Part shown: positions 17,801 through 26,886 of the stretch, in pieces
How positions within the stretch are numbered: the first letter of the stretch is position 1
How the letters are laid out: each line of letters starts with the position of its first letter
Source of the DNA: Alistipes sp.
GTDB lineage: Bacteria > Bacteroidota > Bacteroidia > Bacteroidales > Rikenellaceae
Length of the DNA stretch: 63,108 nt
Direction: 5' to 3'
NCBI GenBank assembly: GCA_029059935.1
Contig: JAIDUZ010000054.1
Span: forward strand, 1 to 63,108
Notes under the pieces: generated by a model
What the model was told of the DNA's origin: nothing
Databases searched by the model: none
Seen by the model: only the letters and a program-made list of their open reading frames with translations
Made by a program: the position numbers and the translations under genes

Positions 17801-18103
17801 CCCCGCATGGTCTTCGACCCCAATACGGAGCACTACAACTACTTGCAGAGCGACTTCTGGATGCGGTCGAGCAACTATTTCAAAATCAAGAATATCGAGT
17901 TGGGCTATACGTTCGACATGAGCCGCGGCAAGCTGGCCCGCAGCCGCATCAGTGCCCTGCGCGTCTACTTCAACGCCAACAACGTCTACACTTTCGACAA
18001 CGAGTTGAAGGAGTTGGGCATCGACCCCGAAGGTTCGGACGGCAGCACCTACATCTACCCGTTGACGAGCGTATTCACCCTCGGCGTCAACCTGAAATTC
18101 TAA
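14822..18103 (+). CDS. SusC/RagA-type TonB-dependent transporter
   Basis: This 1093-residue outer-membrane transporter imports oligosaccharides. A signal peptide ends near GAAAQ (residue 28). Residues about 29-100 are the carboxypeptidase-regulatory-like N-terminal extension (VTGTVKDENGAALAGVTVMV). A TonB-box-like EEVVVTAYA lies at 107-115. The plug follows, with the SusC signatures DIRIRGVSTYG, PLIVIDGVE, SVLKDASSTAVYGIRGANG and VIIVTTRRG. The remainder is the beta-barrel, ending in a C-terminal Phe after GVNLKF as expected for BAM recognition. It is followed after 18 nt by its SusD partner. All expected parts are present, unlike the second SusC here. Confidence 0.95.
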   Translation: MVKIFKTSLLYGLLLLLGVLLPSGAAAQPQVTGTVKDENGAALAGVTVMVKGTGTGAITMSDGRYAIRASGDDELEFSFIGYTPRTVRVGAQSVIDVTLQEEAILAEEVVVTAYAVQKKVNVTGSISSVKGADLVATPVANISNALIGNTPGVGGLQASGEPGHNAADIRIRGVSTYGSASPLIVIDGVEQPSEQAMAELNAMDANEIQGISVLKDASSTAVYGIRGANGVIIVTTRRGNTGSPTVNFSMNYGFTCASALQKGVNSYEYALLRNEAIRHEQNSFAGNEGLSTYIFDDYDLWKFKNNRDYTPVEVDAMTHLSPEKREQLKRSPALYYASRDLYKEMFDRVAPQMQVNVNVAGGTERVKYFVSFGYFSQDGITTDYSYHDARTGSSFDRYNFRSNFDIQIAKRWKVSVNTTGQFGRSEGLSSGNDPYDLSARYKAIMQYIYEANPFISPGMIDGHLINSFAGTAGSPTNPLGIKTGSSLGSQNAIVSLLTAGTNTIYNSLLDNTVKLEHSMDYLVDGLRIYGTVNYQDNYNRTVRYRPSIPTYSVQRNPDDPTLYQFFGGGMGAGSFESWGYSNWNKLYLDAGIDWSGSFNDHNVSALLLAKASRYTMPSDSYNVPSGVMGFVGRVTYNYKNRYMAEVNVGYNGTEQFAKGHRFGWFPAYSVGWVPTNEEFFTQNDILTFLKIRASYGEVGNDRLGGNRRFYYLPSTYNLNQGGYWLGSSNGSSANPYWAGATEGVIGNPDITWERARKYDVGLEARLFRDRLSITADWFREDRSNILTTLGTIPGIYGVGAGSVPPVNVGITKNQGFELQVAWEDRKGDWRYGVSGDVSFARNKIIYKAEAQNPYPWMNETGFAIGQRFGLKTDGLYNTQEELANRPYNTFNGNRATLGDIRYVDLNGDGLIDNKDIAPIGYPNYAEYHFNAKASVGWKGFDLRVLFVGSANGSYYLNKGYTMPFFKKAGNAWKWMYDGRWTEERYAAGEKITYPRMVFDPNTEHYNYLQSDFWMRSSNYFKIKNIELGYTFDMSRGKLARSRISALRVYFNANNVYTFDNELKELGIDPEGSDGSTYIYPLTSVFTLGVNLKF

Positions 18104-18121
18104 AACCATCCGAAGCAGACT

Positions 18122-19963
18122 ATGAAAAAGATACTGATTTCCATGATGATGCTGGGCTCGCTGGGGTTGTTCTCCTGTCAGGATACTTTTCTCCAGATGC
18201 CCGACACGACCGGTACGGTGGACCTCGACGAGGTCTACGGTTCGGCCAAGAACGCCAAGAGCGCGCTGATGACCTGCTATCGCCAGGCGCTGATTCACGG
18301 CATGCCGGGCGGCTGGGGCGTGGGCCACGGTACGCTGGGTGCGCTCTGCGGCGAGGTGTCGCGCGGCTACTCGTGGCACGGAACCTATACGATTACCCAG
18401 TCGGGACTCGACGTGAACGGCACCGACGGTTCGGACGCCGGTTCGGAGCACTTCGGCAACAACTGGGCCTATATTCGCGACTGTTTCCTGGTGAAGACCA
18501 ACATCGACCGCGTGCCCGACATGACGCAGGAGGAAAAGGACTACATCAAGGCCGAGGCTACGGCATTGGTGGCCTACCGCTACATGGGCATGTTCTACCG
18601 CTACGGGGGTCTGCCCATCGTGCGCAAGGACTTCGCCAATGCGGCGGACCCTGCCGTGAATGTGGGCCGCTCCTCGCTCGAAGAGACGCTGAAGTACATC
18701 CTCGAACTCTGCGACGAGGCCTACGACGGGCTTCCCGAGGGCGACTGGAGCGCCGCCGACCAGGGACGCATGACGCGCGGCGCCGTGCTGGCCATCAAGG
18801 CCCGTACGCTGCTCTTCGCGGCCCGTCCGCTCTTCAATTCGGCAACGCCCTATCTGAGCGGCGAGCACAACGACCTGGTGTGCTTCGGTTCGTCCGACGA
18901 GAACCGCTGGCAGCAGGCCATCGAGGCCAACGAGGCGGTGCTGACGTGGGCCGCCGCCAACAACTATGCGCTCATCAACACGGGCGCGGCCGGCGAGGGA
19001 CAGCCCAACCCCAATGCTTTCGACGACTATGCGACGGCTACTTCGACGCCCGCCAACCGCGAGGTGCTGCTGGCCTACAAGAACAACGACACCAACATGT
19101 GGTCGTGGCCCGCAAGCGCCATCTTCTACTACAACAACTATTCGCCCTACTGGACCAACAACCGCTGGGATACCGACCAGAGCGGTCTGATGACCAACTT
19201 CCTGGAGTTCTACTACAAGGCCGACGGCTCCGACTACGCCAACTGGCCGAAAGTAGGCGATGCGCAGCCCCGTCCCATCGACGAGTGGCTGGCCAACATC
19301 GAGGCCATCGAGCCGCGCGCCAAGGCCGACAACATCTTCGTCGGTTTCGACGCCTTCAACAACCAGGGCAATTCGCGCTGGACGGCCATGAACTGGAACC
19401 GTCAGACCTCCAATGCCAGCAAGGACAACAACTTCCCCGGCGCTCAGGGCGAGGGCAAGGGCTGCGCTGCGCCGACGAAGTTCTACTACAAGGCCGGTTC
19501 GCGCGTGTGGTACGAACAGCCGCTGTTCCGCATGGCCGAAATCTATCTCAACCTGGCCGAGGCCTACAACGAAAAGGGCAATGTGGTCAAGGCGCTGGAG
19601 AACCTGAACAAGGTGCACAACCGCGCCGGTCTGCCGGCCATCGCCGAGACCGGCCAGGATGCGCTGCGCAAGCTGATCCGCCGCGAGCGAGCCATCGAAT
19701 TCTACCGCGAGAACCACCGCTACTACGATGTGAAGCACTGGAAGGACGAGAACATCGCCAACGGCATCATCGGCGGCCGCATGCGCGAGCTGCAGTTCAA
19801 AATCAAGTCCGACCACTCGGGCTCGTTCAACCTCCCGGAGGGTCTCGAATCCTACTGGGACGCCGTGGCCTACGAATCGACCTGGAACCCCAGGATGTAC
19901 CTTGAACCGATTCCGCAGTCGGAAATCAACAAGGGGATGCTGGTTCAGAACCCCGGCTATTAG
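18122..19963 (+). CDS. SusD/RagB-type surface glycan-binding lipoprotein
   Basis: This 613-residue lipoprotein (lipobox LFSC, Cys19) caps the SusC encoded just upstream and captures glycan. Typical features are DTFLQMPDT after the anchor, the helical TPR-like repeats (EEKDYIKAEATALVAYRYMGMFYRYGG is the classic early segment, with its Tyr-rich helix), and the C-terminal RRERAIEFYRENHRYYDVKHWK followed by LEPIPQSEINKG and NPGY. The length is somewhat above the family norm of about 500-600, with an insertion in the middle that is rich in Trp, Asn and Tyr and may carry the glycan site. Pairing is supported by the 18-nt spacing. Confidence 0.94.
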   Translation: MKKILISMMMLGSLGLFSCQDTFLQMPDTTGTVDLDEVYGSAKNAKSALMTCYRQALIHGMPGGWGVGHGTLGALCGEVSRGYSWHGTYTITQSGLDVNGTDGSDAGSEHFGNNWAYIRDCFLVKTNIDRVPDMTQEEKDYIKAEATALVAYRYMGMFYRYGGLPIVRKDFANAADPAVNVGRSSLEETLKYILELCDEAYDGLPEGDWSAADQGRMTRGAVLAIKARTLLFAARPLFNSATPYLSGEHNDLVCFGSSDENRWQQAIEANEAVLTWAAANNYALINTGAAGEGQPNPNAFDDYATATSTPANREVLLAYKNNDTNMWSWPASAIFYYNNYSPYWTNNRWDTDQSGLMTNFLEFYYKADGSDYANWPKVGDAQPRPIDEWLANIEAIEPRAKADNIFVGFDAFNNQGNSRWTAMNWNRQTSNASKDNNFPGAQGEGKGCAAPTKFYYKAGSRVWYEQPLFRMAEIYLNLAEAYNEKGNVVKALENLNKVHNRAGLPAIAETGQDALRKLIRRERAIEFYRENHRYYDVKHWKDENIANGIIGGRMRELQFKIKSDHSGSFNLPEGLESYWDAVAYESTWNPRMYLEPIPQSEINKGMLVQNPGY

Positions 19964-19998
19964 TCTTCGCAGCCTATTACTTAAAAACTGATTCGACC

Positions 19999-22866
19999 AT
20001 GAACAAATACATCATCCATACCTTGCTTCTTGCGGGACTCGTCTCGCTGGGCACGGCTTCCGCCCGAAGCGGGCAGGAGGCGGCCGACAGTGCGTACGTT
20101 CCGGCTCCGGCGGCCCCCGGGATGCTCTTCGCCACGTCGTCGGCGCGGACGACGGGCGCCGTCAGCTCGGCCGACGGCGCTGCGCTCCGCAGAACGACGG
20201 CCACCAATCTGACCAACAGCTTCGCCGGGCAGTTCTCGGGCCTGACACTCTTCCAGGGGTCGGGCGAACCGAGCAACGACATGGCCGGCTGGCTCATCCG
20301 CGGCATCGGCTCCTACGGCAACGCGGGCTATAACAGCGCCAAGATTTTCGTCGACGGCTTCGAGGTCAACGCCAGTTACATAGCCTATCTCTCGCCGGCC
20401 GAAATCGAGCGCGTTTCGGTGCTCAAGGACGGTGCGGCGCTGGCCATCTTCGGCGAGCGCGGCGCCAACGGCGTGATTTGGATCGAGACCAAGCGCGGCC
20501 AGGTCGGTCCGGTCAAGGTGAGCGCTTCGGTGCGCTACGGCATGCAGCAGGCCACCACGATGGCCAAGCCGCTCGACTCCTACGGCTATGCCACGCTCTA
20601 CAACCAGGCGGTGAGCAACGATGCCGGCTTCTGGAATCCCTACTACAGCAATGATCAGCTGGAGGCCTACCGCAACGGTACGGGCACCAACGTCGACTGG
20701 CAGGACGAGACGCTGCGCAAGGCTGGCTACACCATCGACGGCGACGTGGCCGTGCGGGGCGGTAGCGAAGCGGCCCGCTACAACGTGATGCTCAACTACC
20801 TCAACCAGCAGGGGCTCTACGACGTGAAGAACAGCGATTCGCGCTCGAACCGCATGTACGAGCGTTACAGCCTGCGCGCCAATCTCGATTTCAAGGTCTT
20901 CCGCTTCATCGAGGCGCGCGTCGACCTGGGCGGCCGCATCGAGCGGGGCCGCCGTCCGAACATCTCGACGGACGACCTGTTCTACAACATGTCGCGCTAT
21001 CCGTCGAACATCTACGGCATCTGGGACGACGCCGAGCGCACCCGCTGGTCGGGTACCTCGGTCTACAACAGCAACCCCGTGGCGTCGGTCAACGCCCTGG
21101 GATGGCGGCAGAACCAGTCGCGCGTGCTGCAGGGCAACTTCGAGCTGACGGAGCGGCTGGACTTCATCACGCCGGGTCTCTACCTGCGCGAGGCCTTCTC
21201 GTTCAACACCCTCACCAACAGCGGCTACAGCAAGACGCGCAACTATGCCCGCTATCAGAACGGCGAGCGCACGACCACCGACGAGGACACCTCGCTGCAA
21301 GCCAGCGGCTGGGGCTCGGACGGCATGGAGGACTGGAAGCAGGGCAAGATAGCCCTGGGTTATGACAATGTCTTCGGACGTCATGCGCTGAGCGCCGCGG
21401 CCAATTTCCACATCTCGGCCTACAACGGCGACGGCTACTTCTCCTACAAGTACCACTATCTGAATCTCAACGGACGCGTCAACTACAGCTACGACGACCG
21501 CTACGTTGCCGAGTTCGGCTTCTCCTACTTCGGCAACGACGCCTTCGCCCCGGGCAACCAGTGGGCCTTCTATCCTTCGGTGTCGGCCGCCTGGGTGCTC
21601 TCGAACGAGGCGTTCCTGAAGGATTCGAAGACCGTCGGCCTGCTCAAGCTGCGTCTGTCGTACGGCCGCAGCGGCTTCGCCGATTCGAGCGCCACGGGCG
21701 CCTTGTCGGGCTATTCGTCGAACGGACGCTATCTGTTCAAGGACTACTATACGAATTCCTACGTCGGTGCGTTCTATATGGGCAATCCCGAGGGTCAGTG
21801 GCAGAGTTCGCTCGTGCAGATGTTCATGCCCAATCCCGACGTCCATGCCGAGAAGAGCAACAAGTACAACATCGGCATCGACGCCTCGCTGTTCGGCAAA
21901 CTGCACATCACGGCCGATGCCTTCCTCGACAAGCGCACGGACATCCTCACGCTCGACAATTCGATGATGGGCTACTACGGCAAGAACTACTGCTTCAGCA
22001 ACGTCGGCAAGATGACCAACAAGGGCTTCGAGGCGAGCGTCGTGTGGAACGACCGGCACGGCGACTGGGGCTATGCAATCAACGGTTCGGTGTCGTTCAA
22101 CCGCAACAAGATCGACTACATGGCCGAGGTGGCGCCGATGTACAGCTACAACGCCCGGACGGGCCGTCCCTACGGTACGCTGATAGGGCTGGTGGCCGAC
22201 GGTTTCTACGACATCGGCGACTTCGAGGCCGACGGTTCGCTCCGCGCCGGCCTGCCGCAGCCCATGTTCGGGGCCGTGCAGCCGGGCGACCTGAAATACC
22301 GCGACCTGGACAACAGCGGTTTCATCGACCAGAACGACGTGACGAAGATCGGCAAGTCGCTCCATCCCGAGTGGACCTACACGCTGGGTGCGCAGTTCGA
22401 CTACCGCGGTTTCGACCTGAGTTTCCTGTTGCAGGGTATCGCCGGCGCTTCGTTCAACCTGCTGGACAACGCCGTGCAGACGCGTGCGTTCGTCGACAAC
22501 GGCAACGCCTTCCCCATCGCCGAGGGTGCCTGGGCCTACTATCCCGACCAGGGCATCGACACGCGCGAAACGGCGACCTATCCGCGCCTGACGACGCAGA
22601 GCAACGACAACAACTACCAGCTGAGCTCGTTCTGGGTCAGAAGCCGCAACTTCCTGCGCGTGCGCAACATCGAGCTGGGCTACAGCTTCGGGCGCCACGC
22701 ACGGTTCCGGGCGGCGGGCATCAGCGATTTCCGCATCTATCTCAACGTGACCAACCCCTTCACGGCGAGCGGTCTGATGTCCGACTACCGCATCGACCCG
22801 GAGTTGCTTTCGTACCGCTATCCGGTGCTGAAGAGCTACAACATCGGCGTGAACCTCACTTTCTAA
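19999..22866 (+). CDS. SusC-like TonB-dependent transporter lacking the N-terminal extension
   Basis: This 955-residue SusC homologue is the second transporter of the unit. The signal peptide ends near TASA (residue 21). The plug is recognisable (AGWLIRGIGSYG, KIFVDGFEV, RVSVLKDGAALAIFGERGANG), followed by the barrel and a C-terminal Phe (GVNLTF). It has no carboxypeptidase-like domain, and the roughly 30 residues between the signal and the plug contain no clear TonB box; the first SusC has both. It may accept energy through a divergent box, belong to a different subgroup, or depend on the first transporter. It pairs with the SusD gene 19 nt downstream. Confidence 0.9.
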   Translation: MNKYIIHTLLLAGLVSLGTASARSGQEAADSAYVPAPAAPGMLFATSSARTTGAVSSADGAALRRTTATNLTNSFAGQFSGLTLFQGSGEPSNDMAGWLIRGIGSYGNAGYNSAKIFVDGFEVNASYIAYLSPAEIERVSVLKDGAALAIFGERGANGVIWIETKRGQVGPVKVSASVRYGMQQATTMAKPLDSYGYATLYNQAVSNDAGFWNPYYSNDQLEAYRNGTGTNVDWQDETLRKAGYTIDGDVAVRGGSEAARYNVMLNYLNQQGLYDVKNSDSRSNRMYERYSLRANLDFKVFRFIEARVDLGGRIERGRRPNISTDDLFYNMSRYPSNIYGIWDDAERTRWSGTSVYNSNPVASVNALGWRQNQSRVLQGNFELTERLDFITPGLYLREAFSFNTLTNSGYSKTRNYARYQNGERTTTDEDTSLQASGWGSDGMEDWKQGKIALGYDNVFGRHALSAAANFHISAYNGDGYFSYKYHYLNLNGRVNYSYDDRYVAEFGFSYFGNDAFAPGNQWAFYPSVSAAWVLSNEAFLKDSKTVGLLKLRLSYGRSGFADSSATGALSGYSSNGRYLFKDYYTNSYVGAFYMGNPEGQWQSSLVQMFMPNPDVHAEKSNKYNIGIDASLFGKLHITADAFLDKRTDILTLDNSMMGYYGKNYCFSNVGKMTNKGFEASVVWNDRHGDWGYAINGSVSFNRNKIDYMAEVAPMYSYNARTGRPYGTLIGLVADGFYDIGDFEADGSLRAGLPQPMFGAVQPGDLKYRDLDNSGFIDQNDVTKIGKSLHPEWTYTLGAQFDYRGFDLSFLLQGIAGASFNLLDNAVQTRAFVDNGNAFPIAEGAWAYYPDQGIDTRETATYPRLTTQSNDNNYQLSSFWVRSRNFLRVRNIELGYSFGRHARFRAAGISDFRIYLNVTNPFTASGLMSDYRIDPELLSYRYPVLKSYNIGVNLTF

Positions 22867-22885
22867 CCTAATCATCGACGTTACC

Positions 22886-24559
22886 ATGAAACCAAGATAC
22901 ATGTTCAAATCGGCGCTCGCTGCGGTGCTCGCTGCGGCCGGTGTCGGATGCAGCGACTTCCTCGACACGAGCCTCGACCAGAATGCCACGGGCGAGACCA
23001 TCGAGACCACGCTCGGCACGCTGTGGAACTTCGGCAATGCGTTCTATACGCCGGTGGGCTACGGATTCACGATGCTGGACGGCAACCTCTTCGCCGCCGC
23101 CACCGACGAGGCGCAGCAGACCCTGGTGCAGAGCGACGCCACCTATTTCAACAAGGGCGTCATCAATGCCAACCTCAATCCGTTGTCGGACCTCTACGTC
23201 AACTACTACGAGGGCATCCGGGCTGCCAACCACTTCCTCGACTACACGGCCGACGGCAAGGGCGAGTACATGGTGGGCATGAACCGCGACACGATTTCCG
23301 ACCGCCCGAGCTACGAGCGCGACCTGGCGTCGCTGCGCTGGTACCGGGCCGAGGCGCATGCGGCGCGGGCCTATTACTATGCCGAGCTCATCAAGATGTA
23401 CGGCGGCGTGCCCATCGTCGAGACGCAGTATGCGGCCGGGAAGTTCGTGGCCCGCTCCACCTACGACCAGGTGGTGGAGTACATCGTCTCGGAGGTCGAC
23501 GGCTGCAAGGACGACCTGGCCGTCGACTGGAGTTCGTTCAACGACCGCAACGGCCGCTTCACGCTGGGCGTCGCACTGGCCGTCAAGGCCCGCGTGCTGC
23601 TCTATGCCGCTTCGCCGCTGCACAACCCCGACAACGATGCGAAGCGTTGGGAGCGCGCGGCCGCCGCAGCCTACGACATCATCTCGCATCCCGAGCTGGG
23701 TTATTCGCTCGCCAACGACTACGGCGCCTATTTCCAGGGCAACAACAGTTTGTCGAGCCCGGAAACCATCTATGCCGTGCGCCGCGAGCAGTCGAGCAGC
23801 ATGGAGGCCCGCAACTATCCCATCGCCACGCAGGGCGGCGCCTCGGGCGTGACCCCCACGCACAACCTCGTCGAGGCCTACGAGCTGACCGGTGCTGCGG
23901 ACCCGGCGAACCCCTATGCCAACCGCGACCCGCGCCTGGCGGCAAGCATCGTGACCAACGGCAGCGAGTGGAACGGCCGCATCATCGACCAGTCGGCCGG
24001 CGGCAGCGACGACATGTCGCAGCCCAATGCCAGCCGCACGGGTTACTATCTCAAGAAGTTCCTCACCGACAACCTCGACCTGACGCACGGCGCCAAGGCG
24101 CAGCACAACTGGGTGGCCTACCGCTATGCCGAGGTGCTGCTCAACTATGCCGAAGCGATGAACGAGGCCTACGGTCCCGATTCCTACGGCCCCGACGGCT
24201 ACACTCTCTCGGCACGCGAGGCGTTGCAGCTGGTGCGCGACCGTGCGAGCGTCCGGCTGCCCGAGGTGACGACGGCCGACCCCGACGAGTTCCGCGAGGC
24301 GGTCAAGCACGAGCGCCGCATCGAGTTGGCTTTCGAGGACCACCGCTACTGGGACCTGCTGCGCTGGAAAGACGCGATGGTGGTGCTCAACAAGCCTGTA
24401 CGCGGCGTGAAGGTGACCCGAACGGGCGAAGGCGCCTGGTCGTACGAGGCGGTCGACGTGGCCGGCCGCACCTTCCTCGAACGCAACTACTACATGCCTT
24501 TCTCGCGCTCGGAGGTGGTGAACTCGCACAACACCCTCGAACAGAATCCGGGTTATTAA
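22886..24559 (+). CDS. SusD/RagB-type lipoprotein, second copy
   Basis: The product has 557 residues with lipobox GVGC (Cys22) followed by SDFLDTSLDQNATGETIE, typical of SusD. Helical repeat segments include ASLRWYRAEAHAARAYYYAEL and YGGVPIVETQYA. The C-terminal signature is KHERRIELAFEDHRYWDLLR, ending LEQNPGY. It presumably forms the lid of the SusC encoded just upstream. The two SusD proteins share only the family framework, so the locus probably imports two sizes or types of oligosaccharide, for instance galacto- or glucomannan fragments as well as plain mannan. The next gene follows after 22 nt. Confidence 0.94.
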   Translation: MKPRYMFKSALAAVLAAAGVGCSDFLDTSLDQNATGETIETTLGTLWNFGNAFYTPVGYGFTMLDGNLFAAATDEAQQTLVQSDATYFNKGVINANLNPLSDLYVNYYEGIRAANHFLDYTADGKGEYMVGMNRDTISDRPSYERDLASLRWYRAEAHAARAYYYAELIKMYGGVPIVETQYAAGKFVARSTYDQVVEYIVSEVDGCKDDLAVDWSSFNDRNGRFTLGVALAVKARVLLYAASPLHNPDNDAKRWERAAAAAYDIISHPELGYSLANDYGAYFQGNNSLSSPETIYAVRREQSSSMEARNYPIATQGGASGVTPTHNLVEAYELTGAADPANPYANRDPRLAASIVTNGSEWNGRIIDQSAGGSDDMSQPNASRTGYYLKKFLTDNLDLTHGAKAQHNWVAYRYAEVLLNYAEAMNEAYGPDSYGPDGYTLSAREALQLVRDRASVRLPEVTTADPDEFREAVKHERRIELAFEDHRYWDLLRWKDAMVVLNKPVRGVKVTRTGEGAWSYEAVDVAGRTFLERNYYMPFSRSEVVNSHNTLEQNPGY

Positions 24560-24581
24560 TCGATCGAACACACGAAACAAT

Positions 24582-25133
24582 ATGAAAAACAGACTTTTCT
24601 TGTTGCTGACGGCGCTCTGCGCATTCGCTTTCGCGGCCTGCGAGGGCGACGGAGACGCCGACTACGGATTCGCCCGAATCTATATGCCGCAGGCTCTTTC
24701 GACCGGCGGACTGGACAACTCCTACGCCGTGCCGTCGGGCGGCGGCACCGCTGCCTACAATTTCCGGGTCGAGGGCGAGACGGTGCGCATCGTGCTGGGC
24801 GTCATGCGCTCGGGACACTTCGACAAGCAGAAGGGCTTTACGGTGAAGGTGGGCGTTTCGGCCGGGGCGACGGCCGAGGCCGCAGCCGCTTTCGGCGGCG
24901 AGGCCATGCCCGACATCTATTCGCTGCCCGAATCGGTGACCGTGCCGGACGGCAGGAGCGGCGAGACGTTCTACCTCTCCATCCCCGTGTCGTCGCTGAC
25001 CAAGGCCGAGTATGCCGGCAAGAAGTTCGTTCTGGCGGTCGGCATCTCCGAACCGTCGGCCTACGAGCTGGCCGAGCGCGGTACGGTGACTGCCGTGGTG
25101 GTCGACGTCGATGCGCTGAAAGCCTTGCTGTAA
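24582..25133 (+). CDS. DUF1735-like lipoprotein in the SusE position
   Basis: This 183-residue lipoprotein (FAAC, Cys20) follows the second SusD. Residues about 30-175 resemble the DUF1735 domain common at the N-terminus of larger surface proteins in Bacteroidetes (ARIYMPQA, VDVDALKALL at the end). Here the domain stands alone, without the usual C-terminal lectin or enzyme domain. It may be a small glycan-binding or scaffold protein working with the second SusCD pair. The role is inferred from position only. A strong hairpin lies between this gene and the GH5 gene. Confidence 0.75.
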   Translation: MKNRLFLLLTALCAFAFAACEGDGDADYGFARIYMPQALSTGGLDNSYAVPSGGGTAAYNFRVEGETVRIVLGVMRSGHFDKQKGFTVKVGVSAGATAEAAAAFGGEAMPDIYSLPESVTVPDGRSGETFYLSIPVSSLTKAEYAGKKFVLAVGISEPSAYELAERGTVTAVVVDVDALKALL

Positions 25134-25152
25134 CCTCTTTTTCCAATCCTAT

Positions 25153-25189
25153 GTACGATATGCCTTCTCGAACGGGAGGCATATCGTGC
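25153..25189 (+). other. Intercistronic hairpin inside the SusCD unit
   Basis: CGATATGCCT at 25156-25165 and AGGCATATCG at 25177-25186 form a perfect 10-bp stem that extends by about three more pairs outward, with an 11-nt loop. No T run follows. It may act as an mRNA processing or stability element that sets the ratio of transport to enzyme genes. Confidence 0.6.
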
Positions 25190-25207
25190 ATGAAAACCAA
25201 TCGAACC

Positions 25208-26869
25208 ATGAAAAAAGCGATTCTGTCGTTGCTCGCGCTGCTCTCGGTGGCAGGCATCCGGGCACAGATACGTTCGGTCGAGGCGTCGGCCGCAACGGCG
25301 AAGCGCTACGAGCGCGTCGACTTCACCGTCCGCCTCAAGGCGACCTACGAAAATGCCTACCTGCAAGAGGAGGCGGCTCTCGACATGCTCGTCCGCACCC
25401 CTGCGGGCGAGGAGCGCCTGCTGCCCTGCTACTGGGTCGAGGGGGCTTCCGGCCGGCTCTCGCGCTGGGAAGCGCGCTTCACGCCCCAGCAGACGGGCGA
25501 ATATACGCTCCGCTTCCGGCTCACGGAGCGCGGCGAGCAAACCTCGCTTTCGAAACCCGTGCGGCTCGACGTAGGGCCGGAAGCCGCCGGACACGGCATC
25601 CTCCATACCCGCGACTACTGGACGCTGGTCTACGACGACGGCACGCCTTTCCGCGGCGTGGCGGAGAATATCTGCTGGGAGTCGCGCGCCAACGACGACT
25701 CGCGCTACTTCAAGGAGCTGCACGAGCAGCACGACAAGTACAACTATGATTACATGCTGCCGCTGTTCGCCCGCAACGGAGGCAACTTCATCCGCGTGTG
25801 GATGTGCGGCTTCAACTTCCCCATCGACCAGCAGGACCGCTTCAACAACCACCGCTACACCCCTTCGGACGCCTACTACAACCCGAGTGCCGTGGCACGG
25901 CTCGACCATTTCGTCGAGCTGGCCGAGCAGCTGGGCGTGCATGCGATGCTCTGCATGGGGCAGGGCGCCGTGCGGGCCGACCGGGCCTTCTTCACCGACG
26001 AGGAGCCGGCGCGCCGCTTCATGAACCGCCTGCGCTACATCGTTGCGCGCTGGGGCTACAGCCCGGCCATCGGCATGTGGGAGTTCTTCAACGAGATCGA
26101 CAACATCCAGCACCGCAATGCCGGCGCTCCCATCCCGGCCGAGGAGATCGTGGCCTGGCATGCCCGCATGAGCACCTATCTGAAGAGCATCGACCCCTAC
26201 GGACACCCCGTCACGACGTCGATTTCGCACCGCGACCTCGAAGGTCTCAACGCCGTGCCCGACCTCGACATCAACCAAAAGCACATCTACTGCAACACGG
26301 GCAGCATTCCGTCGGAGATACTCCGCTACGAAAACCGCTTCGGCAAGCCCTACGTCATCGGCGAGTTCGGCTACGAGTGGGACTGGTCGAAGAATTTCGA
26401 CGAGTTCGGCGCGGAGATGGACCGCGATTTCCGCCGCGGCCTCTGGTACGGCATCTTCTCGCCCACGCCCCTGACGCCGATGAGCTGGTGGTGGGAGTAT
26501 TTCGAGAACCGCGGCATGATGCCCTATTTCCGGGGCGTGAGGCTGATTTCCGACCGCATGCTGGCCGACGGCAAGGGTTCTTTCGAGCAGCTTTCGGCAA
26601 CTTGCCCGCCCGCCGAGGCGATGGCCGTCCGCTGCGGAGAGACCGTCTACGTCTATCTTCATAACCATTCGTCCGAGCCGGTCGGCCCGGCTTCCGTCAC
26701 CGTCAACCTCGCCGCCCGGGGCCGCTACGCCGTGCAGTCGTTCGACCCCGAATCGCTCGCTTTCGCCGGGCAGGGGTCCATCGGGACCGAGGGGCGGTTC
26801 GTGCTCGACGGCGTGGAACTCGCGCCTTACGAGGAGCGGATATACATCTTCACGCCCGCCGGGCAGTAA
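25208..26869 (+). CDS. GH5 glycoside hydrolase with N-terminal DUF5060-like domain
   Basis: This 553-residue secreted enzyme is probably a beta-mannanase or mannosidase. The signal peptide is MKKAILSLLALLSVAGIRAQ, which selects 25208 over an ATG at 25151 inside the hairpin. Residues about 25-120 form an Ig-like DUF5060-type domain (VEASAATAKRYERVDFTVRL). The barrel holds acid/base E296 in WEFFNEIDN and nucleophile E386 in VIGEFGYEW. The C-terminal about 80 residues form a beta-sandwich. Similar DUF5060-GH5-type proteins occur in mannan loci, but the subfamily and substrate cannot be set by eye. The stop is 17 nt before the GH2 gene. Confidence 0.85.
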   Translation: MKKAILSLLALLSVAGIRAQIRSVEASAATAKRYERVDFTVRLKATYENAYLQEEAALDMLVRTPAGEERLLPCYWVEGASGRLSRWEARFTPQQTGEYTLRFRLTERGEQTSLSKPVRLDVGPEAAGHGILHTRDYWTLVYDDGTPFRGVAENICWESRANDDSRYFKELHEQHDKYNYDYMLPLFARNGGNFIRVWMCGFNFPIDQQDRFNNHRYTPSDAYYNPSAVARLDHFVELAEQLGVHAMLCMGQGAVRADRAFFTDEEPARRFMNRLRYIVARWGYSPAIGMWEFFNEIDNIQHRNAGAPIPAEEIVAWHARMSTYLKSIDPYGHPVTTSISHRDLEGLNAVPDLDINQKHIYCNTGSIPSEILRYENRFGKPYVIGEFGYEWDWSKNFDEFGAEMDRDFRRGLWYGIFSPTPLTPMSWWWEYFENRGMMPYFRGVRLISDRMLADGKGSFEQLSATCPPAEAMAVRCGETVYVYLHNHSSEPVGPASVTVNLAARGRYAVQSFDPESLAFAGQGSIGTEGRFVLDGVELAPYEERIYIFTPAGQ

Positions 26870-26886
26870 ATCCTAATACGAATACC

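Noticed and set aside
14813..19816. A 1667-codon open frame on the minus strand across SusC and SusD
   Set aside because: It is antisense to two clear genes, has Val/Gly/Arg/His-rich composition typical of GC-rich shadow frames, and resembles no family.
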